From positions 62,001 through 126,000 of the forward strand of contig WEDG01003411.1 in NCBI GenBank assembly GCA_017591395.1: a DNA stretch of 64,000 nucleotides, given 5' to 3'. Position 1 is the first letter of the stretch; the number at the start of each line of letters is the position of its first letter. The notes under the pieces are model-generated. The model was not told the origin of the DNA and ran no database searches. It worked only from the letters and a program-made list of their open reading frames with translations. This DNA is from Schistocephalus solidus (Eukaryota; Platyhelminthes; Cestoda; Diphyllobothriidea; Diphyllobothriidae). Made by a program: the position numbers and the translations under genes. Below are positions 59,449 to 64,000 of this stretch, piece by piece.

Positions 59449-60120
59449 ATGACGTCCAGAATCCCTACCCACGGTGAACATCCGCCTGAGCGCATCACGA
59501 AAAGAATATGCTTCATTCTGAATAATATCACTGAACACAACCTCCAACGCCAGGCAGACGAAGTGATGTCACTGCTACCCTACCACTTTATGAATTGGTT
59601 TGCGGAATTTATCATCAACCGCGTCGCTTCGGAGCCTAATCTTGTCAATCTGTATGCCGAATTCGTATTACTTGCATCAGATCATCAGAATAATTTCCGT
59701 TCCCATATTCTTCATTTACTAACCAGAGAGATCGACACACTGCTACAAAGTGGACGACTACAGCCATGCAACGGAAAGGCATTGAAACATTTCGGAGCAT
59801 TTCTTGGTCGTCTCACGTTGGCGAAAGGCATCAGACTGGGAGTGGACATTAAATCTCTTATTTATGTGGCCTTCAAGAACCGTCCCGACTCTTTGGATTA
59901 CATTGTTCCGTTCATCGCTGAACTGTTAAAAACCATAAAAGAAAGCCACTCCATAAAGACGACGGACCATTGGGTAACAGAAATACTACAAGTGGCGAAG
60001 GAGTTGCATCATATCACCAATAAGTTAACCATTCAGTTTGAAATCGAACTTTTATTCAGCTTTTTGCAACGTGATATGAATGAAATCAATTCGGCATTCT
60101 ACTTACGACGAATAAAATGA
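59449..60120 (+). CDS. Stand-alone CNOT1 CAF1-binding (MIF4G) domain protein
   Basis: An uninterrupted 223-codon ORF that corresponds over almost its whole length to the MIF4G-like domain of CNOT1. CNOT1 is the scaffold of CCR4-NOT; this domain binds the CAF1/CNOT7 deadenylase and DDX6. Conserved blocks in order: RVASEPN (residues 58-64), GAFLGRLTLAK (116-126), DIKSL (133-137), YIVPFIAELL (151-160), FEIELL (197-202) and DMNEI (209-213), on the helical-repeat pattern of the domain. The N-terminus (ERITKRICFILNNI, 14-27) also fits. Normal CNOT1 has about 2000 or more residues, so only this module is present. The Met chosen is the first after an in-frame stop at 59395-59397. The ORF has no intron or break, which suggests a retrogene or a single-exon paralogue under selection. 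Divergence from typical CNOT1 is large. It could instead be one exon of a larger gene, but the stop directly after the domain argues against it. Confidence 0.8.
   Translation: MTSRIPTHGEHPPERITKRICFILNNITEHNLQRQADEVMSLLPYHFMNWFAEFIINRVASEPNLVNLYAEFVLLASDHQNNFRSHILHLLTREIDTLLQSGRLQPCNGKALKHFGAFLGRLTLAKGIRLGVDIKSLIYVAFKNRPDSLDYIVPFIAELLKTIKESHSIKTTDHWVTEILQVAKELHHITNKLTIQFEIELLFSFLQRDMNEINSAFYLRRIK
60111..60116 (+). terminator. AATAAA overlapping the CNOT1-like stop codon
   Basis: The last codons read CGA ATA AAA TGA, so a canonical poly(A) signal overlaps the end of the ORF. If used, the 3' UTR would be only about 10-30 bases. It may be coincidental in AT-rich DNA. Confidence 0.35.
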
Positions 60121-62699
60121 CCTCCAAGATGAGTGGTGCGACTATGATTACCGAAGCAAGCTTCATGCCCCACTCCTAAAATATCCTGGGATTCACGCTT
60201 TCGGACTTTTGCTTTTGACTTGTCATTGGGTCGAAAAGTGTTAACAACAAAGACAAGGGAGACTGGAATGGCTATTTTGCCTTACTTTGCGACCGCCTAT
60301 GAAAGCTCCATTCTTTGAGCTTCGAGGCAAAACGGGAATGCCCATTTCCGTCCTGCAATCGGCGGACGCCACAACAACGTGACATCTCTACTGGGTGCTT
60401 GAATTTTGTGTGGTTTTTAAAGCGAAAACATAATTGGGCAGAGAAGAACTAATTAGAGTCAAATTATAACCGCCGAAGAAAGTGCACGGAAAGAGGACGT
60501 ACTTAGTGCATCATATTGCCTAGCCCACAAGTTTTTTCCAAGCTTTATCCAGTTTCACCAACATAGCCAAGCTGGCGTGAGCTTCGTCTGTGAAACCACA
60601 GAATCCGAAAAAAAACTTAAGTAGGTAAGTGCAAAATTAGACTGTTTGAGGTGAATTAGAATGACTTATTTTCTGCCAAAGTTTGCAGTTTGGTAAACTG
60701 TCACGTAGCGGAGTCGCAAGTGTGAATTACTGCGTGATTCGACGGGGATTTCGATAGCAATGCATCGAAAAAATTGTACGAAAATTATTTAAATAGTATC
60801 ATCTTGTCTTTTAAAGTCGGTTCACCGTTTGCTGTGACGTAATAAGATGAAACCATCTTGTGCCAAAGTTAGCATCTGTCTGTGGAAGAATTTGGAAGGT
60901 AATCGAGGTAATTTTAGCTGCTGAAAAGAAGACAGCTCGATTTCTGGGACTGTCGATCTAGCTATCGCAGTTTTTAGTCCATTCGGGAGTACGTAAACGG
61001 AGGAGGCGGTGAGAAACAAAGCGGTTTCAGGTCTGGGAACGGGGTCACGCCGGTGACAGTTCTATGCATGCTAAGCAGGTCATAGATCGATAAAACATTT
61101 TATAGGATAGCTATGCAGGCCTTAATAAAATATCGAACTGTCTTTTCCGGCCACGCCATCACCTTAGTTTCTTCTAAATCGCGCCTATGGTCCATTTTTA
61201 ATTTGTGGTTAACTGCTCGGGACGAAAGTTGGCCTCAGCATCATCAATTAGAGTTTGCATATTTCTGGACTCGGCTCTTTGTCAGCCCTGTATTTTTGGA
61301 TGGTAAGGATAGGTTATACCAATTTGGGCTCGATCCAACCACAACATTTCTTTGTACAGACGAGGTAAATGAAGTTGGAAGGTCCGAAGACGCCAGTGAT
61401 TGGCGAGTAATTGGCGATTATCAGGCTTTGAAAGTTGATGTAACATTGGCTTGGACAACTGCATTTTAAAAGAGCCCATTTTGGGGTAAATGTGACCTAA
61501 TAACCGTAGGGTATAAATGTCCTTGAAGCGAACAGGCAATCAGGCCAAAATCAACCCGCCTCTGAATGCACTAACGTCTGACGAAAACGGCGTTTATAAC
61601 TCCATCAGTAAAAGTTAGGAAGTAGATTGAACATGCGGTAACTGTCAATAATCAGCGCCTTGACGCAACTTAGGAAAAAATCACTGGCGACAACACTGCA
61701 GCCCAGATCGCTCCGATACCATCTTTAATTTAAAATTTCCAAGTCGGCTTCCTGAACGTCATGCTGGGAATGCTGGTGTCATCGTCATGGAAACGCCTCT
61801 CAGCCTATGTAAACCTTAAACAGGCGTGAAAGTTCGGTCACCTTAATGAAGAGGAGGGTGATGAACTGATATGAAGGGACTCCCAGGACCCAGACAGTGG
61901 AATCGACTAGCGTATTCGTAAGAACGCAGTACCTTCGACTCTGTTTGGTTGCCGAAACAGCTACTCCTCGCCGATTAGAACAGAAAAGAGGCTGTATGAA
62001 CACCCTTAAAACCTCTTTCAAATACCTTCAAAGCGTCCTGAAAAACCACCACACAGAATCCGCCCACATGGAAAACCATCGTAACGCACTTCCAGGCTTG
62101 GCGAACCTTGGTCGAGTCCTTTTGAGCCCACCACCAAACGATCTGGTCCATGTCCCTGATAAATTCCGTCATCACAGTCCCAGGCACCCTAACCTCTAAT
62201 AATGAAATGTCTGTCATAACCCAATCCTAGCATTTCACCTATTTAACTCTTAACTCACACATAGTTCTTGTTTACTCCCGAGAAATAACGGTGACGACAA
62301 AGACATTCCAACCCGTTTTTACGTTCAATACGCATCCAATTAACAAGAAAGCGCTAATAACTCAACGTTCATGTAAACAACCGCCCAAAAGTCTTTCCGT
62401 CGTCATCCAAAAAATAATAATTGAACTAAGTCGGTTGAAGTGAAAATTTGAGTCTCAGGGGCGGTTTAGAAGGCGATGTGAACGCTTGAACAAGAATTTT
62501 AATCACCTGGTGTTTCAGATTCCCACTGGAGCCAATTATCAATGTGCTAGACGCACAAGGGGTGCGATATTTTAAGGACGCAGTTGCTATGCTGCAGCAC
62601 ACATCAAAATTAGTAGCTCCAGCAGTAATTGTACATGGTAGCACTTTGTGCGATAACGACATTATTGCCCGCAGTTTGCTCACTCGTTTGGAATAGTGG
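60121..62699. other. Intergenic, no gene recognised
   Basis: Contains a 118-codon plus frame (61113-61469) with a minus shadow, and overlapping frames at 61800-62217; none has a known domain. A short SINE-like patch (minus, about 60255-60290) reads GCCATTCCAGTCTCCCTTGT in reverse complement, matching the SINE body at 7532-7555. Confidence 0.4.
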
Positions 62700-63480
62700 C
62701 ATAATCTTTCAATGATTCGGCTTGCTGGGACTGCTAATAGATGCGACGTTCGCTAGGGGGTATATCGGGTGGCCGATTACTGTCCAGGCAAAGGTCTACC
62801 CCTTGAATGCAGAGGGTTCCTTGCTCTTGCCACCAACGGGCTACGCTGTAGATGCGCTGGGCCGAAATCGGGGTCAGATGGGCCGACTTCAAGCGCTGAA
62901 TCCGCACGAGCTCACAAATACGGTCGCATATGGGGGAAGGGGTTGCGGAGGCATGCGGAGGCTTTACGACGCACCAGTCACTGAGCCTAATCCCAACGCC
63001 AGATGGCTGACCACAAACTGGTGCCTAGATGAGAGAAGAGTGAGGTCGAATGGTCAATTCGTCCTCACGGCATATCAGCTCTAAAAGCCGCGGCTTGGAA
63101 GACTGCCCATTGACAGAGTATCCTGGTCCTTCTCAGGAGTGAGAAATGCTTAATCGCTCCTTCTTAATGTGACCTCTTTTACAACCTCACGCATGTGAGA
63201 TCCGAGCCACTCATATGAAGGCCTGGTACACGCTGTGGGGACCAGGTAGATTGGCATATGCAGACGATCTGTCTTGCTTTGCTGTGCACGAGCTCGCCTC
63301 CATGCTTATGCCATGGTCCTGTCATCGGAATCAGATGGGTGAGTAAGATGCTGCATCTGTCTGTCACTATAAACTTATTCACATGCAAGTCACCGTTCTG
63401 CACGCACACACACTTTGTGGGCACGTGGTGGACTTCGTCATTCATCCCATTCATGTGATGGTCAACGTCAGACTTGAAGG
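62700..63480. other. G+C-richer block beside the Penelope-like fragment
   Basis: Open frames on both strands (120 codons plus at 62722-63084) are not like any family I recognise. Its position directly next to the GIY-YIG fragment suggests old repeat sequence. Confidence 0.4.
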
Positions 63481-63489
63481 TGAACCTGG

Positions 63490-63745
63490 GTCGCGTTGAA
63501 CGAGTCATAACGCCAGAGCTGGCACCATTCCTTTTCATCACCGCTGTCAGCCGTTTGGTCATCCACGTCCGGAGGAGTCTTCCAAGTTCTCCAGCATAGT
63601 TTCTTTGCCCGCAACTGCAAGAGAGATGCGGTAACCGTAGGTCATTCAGCCTCATTACTTGGAGGCTGAAAGTTCACTGTTGTATGTGGTTTGAGAAGGC
63701 GACTGACGGTTTCCGAGGCGTTCTTGACGTACGGAAGCGCTCGCT
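63490..63745 (-). pseudogene. Penelope-like element fragment: linker and GIY-YIG start
   Basis: The minus strand reads LPYVKNASETVSRLLKP (about 63738-63688), the RT-endonuclease linker. It continues with CSCGQRNYAGELGRLLRTWM and AVMKRNGASS and RPRFTFKSD (about 63615-63480), the GIY-YIG domain with YAG in place of YVG or YTG. It diverges abruptly after TFKSD, so the domain's end is missing. It is a different, better preserved domain copy than the one at 3865-4330, in opposite orientation. Confidence 0.75.
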
Positions 63746-64000
63746 AAAATGTGGACCTGGTTGGATTCGGCCTCTCGTTTCGTTCGCACATGCACCGGTT
63801 GACAAAGTTGCTTGCGTAGTCAGTCGTTCTGAGCACCCGTTAAAGGCATTGTAACTCAACATCCTTGCCATCTGGTTCAGTGAAGGGAGTGAGTGTCGTT
63901 CAGCCGTTTTTTGAGTGCCAGCACCTGATCCCGTTCGATGGCAACGGTATTTTACACATACCCAGCCCATAATTTCGGCCTGTGATGTTGAAAGACCAGT
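63746..64000. other. No gene recognised
   Basis: This should hold the RT of the minus-strand Penelope-like element, but no RT motif is readable; a 98-codon minus frame (63674-63970) is not of a known family. Confidence 0.35.

Noticed and set aside
61113..61469. 118-codon plus frame downstream of the CNOT1-like gene
   Set aside because: Does not match CNOT1 or any family I recognise, and a minus frame of similar length overlaps it.

Overview
This is a gene-poor, repeat-rich, AT-rich stretch of a eukaryotic (animal) genome. The best guess is a parasitic flatworm (Neodermata, tapeworm or fluke). The reasons are Penelope-like elements with a C-terminal GIY-YIG endonuclease, several CR1/Jockey-type LINE remnants, K02A2.6-like Ty3/Gypsy remnants, tRNA-derived SINEs (one with a hammerhead-like core), and a host gene with a 32-nt intron. 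Species assignment is inference; no search was possible. Nothing looks bacterial: there are no operons, Shine-Dalgarno patterns or CRISPR arrays.

Only two host genes are well supported. (1) A four-exon Rho-family small GTPase on the minus strand (17552-18723, 193 codons, C-terminal CCTIV prenylation box). (2) An uninterrupted 223-codon plus-strand ORF (59449-60120) that is a stand-alone, diverged copy of the CAF1/CNOT7-binding MIF4G domain of CNOT1, the scaffold of the CCR4-NOT deadenylase. Full-length CNOT1 is roughly ten times longer, so this looks like a one-domain paralogue or retrogene and is the most interesting host feature here.

Layout. 0-2.6 kb: no gene. 2.6-4.3 kb: decayed Penelope-like element (+). 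7.4-7.9 kb: two tandem tRNA-derived SINEs. 13.3-13.8 kb: RTE-like RT fragment. 17.5-18.7 kb: Rho GTPase. 19.7-21.7 and 27.0-29.2 kb: two copies of one long minus-strand repeat ending in LINE RT sequence; the second is interrupted by a CR1 3' end that is itself interrupted by SINE pieces. 21.7-22.9 kb: LINE 3' end (+). 25.25 kb: tRNA-Ser-like pseudogene. 29.8-30.0 kb: 58/59-bp tandem repeat. 30.6-32.1 kb: CACTA-like transposase remnant (-). 34.1-39.9 kb: CR1-like LINE with a duplicated 5' end and a duplicated RT palm segment. 39.9-40.1 kb: near-perfect 51-bp fold-back. 40.7-45.3 kb: second LINE. 46.3-48.6 and 48.8-52.9 kb: two different minus-strand Ty3/Gypsy elements. 58.06-58.2 kb: degenerate telomere-like CCCTAA block. 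59.2-60.1 kb: CNOT1-like gene. 63.5-63.7 kb: second Penelope-like fragment (-).

The mobile elements all look inactive. Four of the five elements where the RT active-site box is readable in place have a substituted catalytic Asp (YVDG, LADN, YAND, YLND). The one element with an intact YLDD has lost all three acidic integrase residues. The two host genes do not form an evident pathway together.
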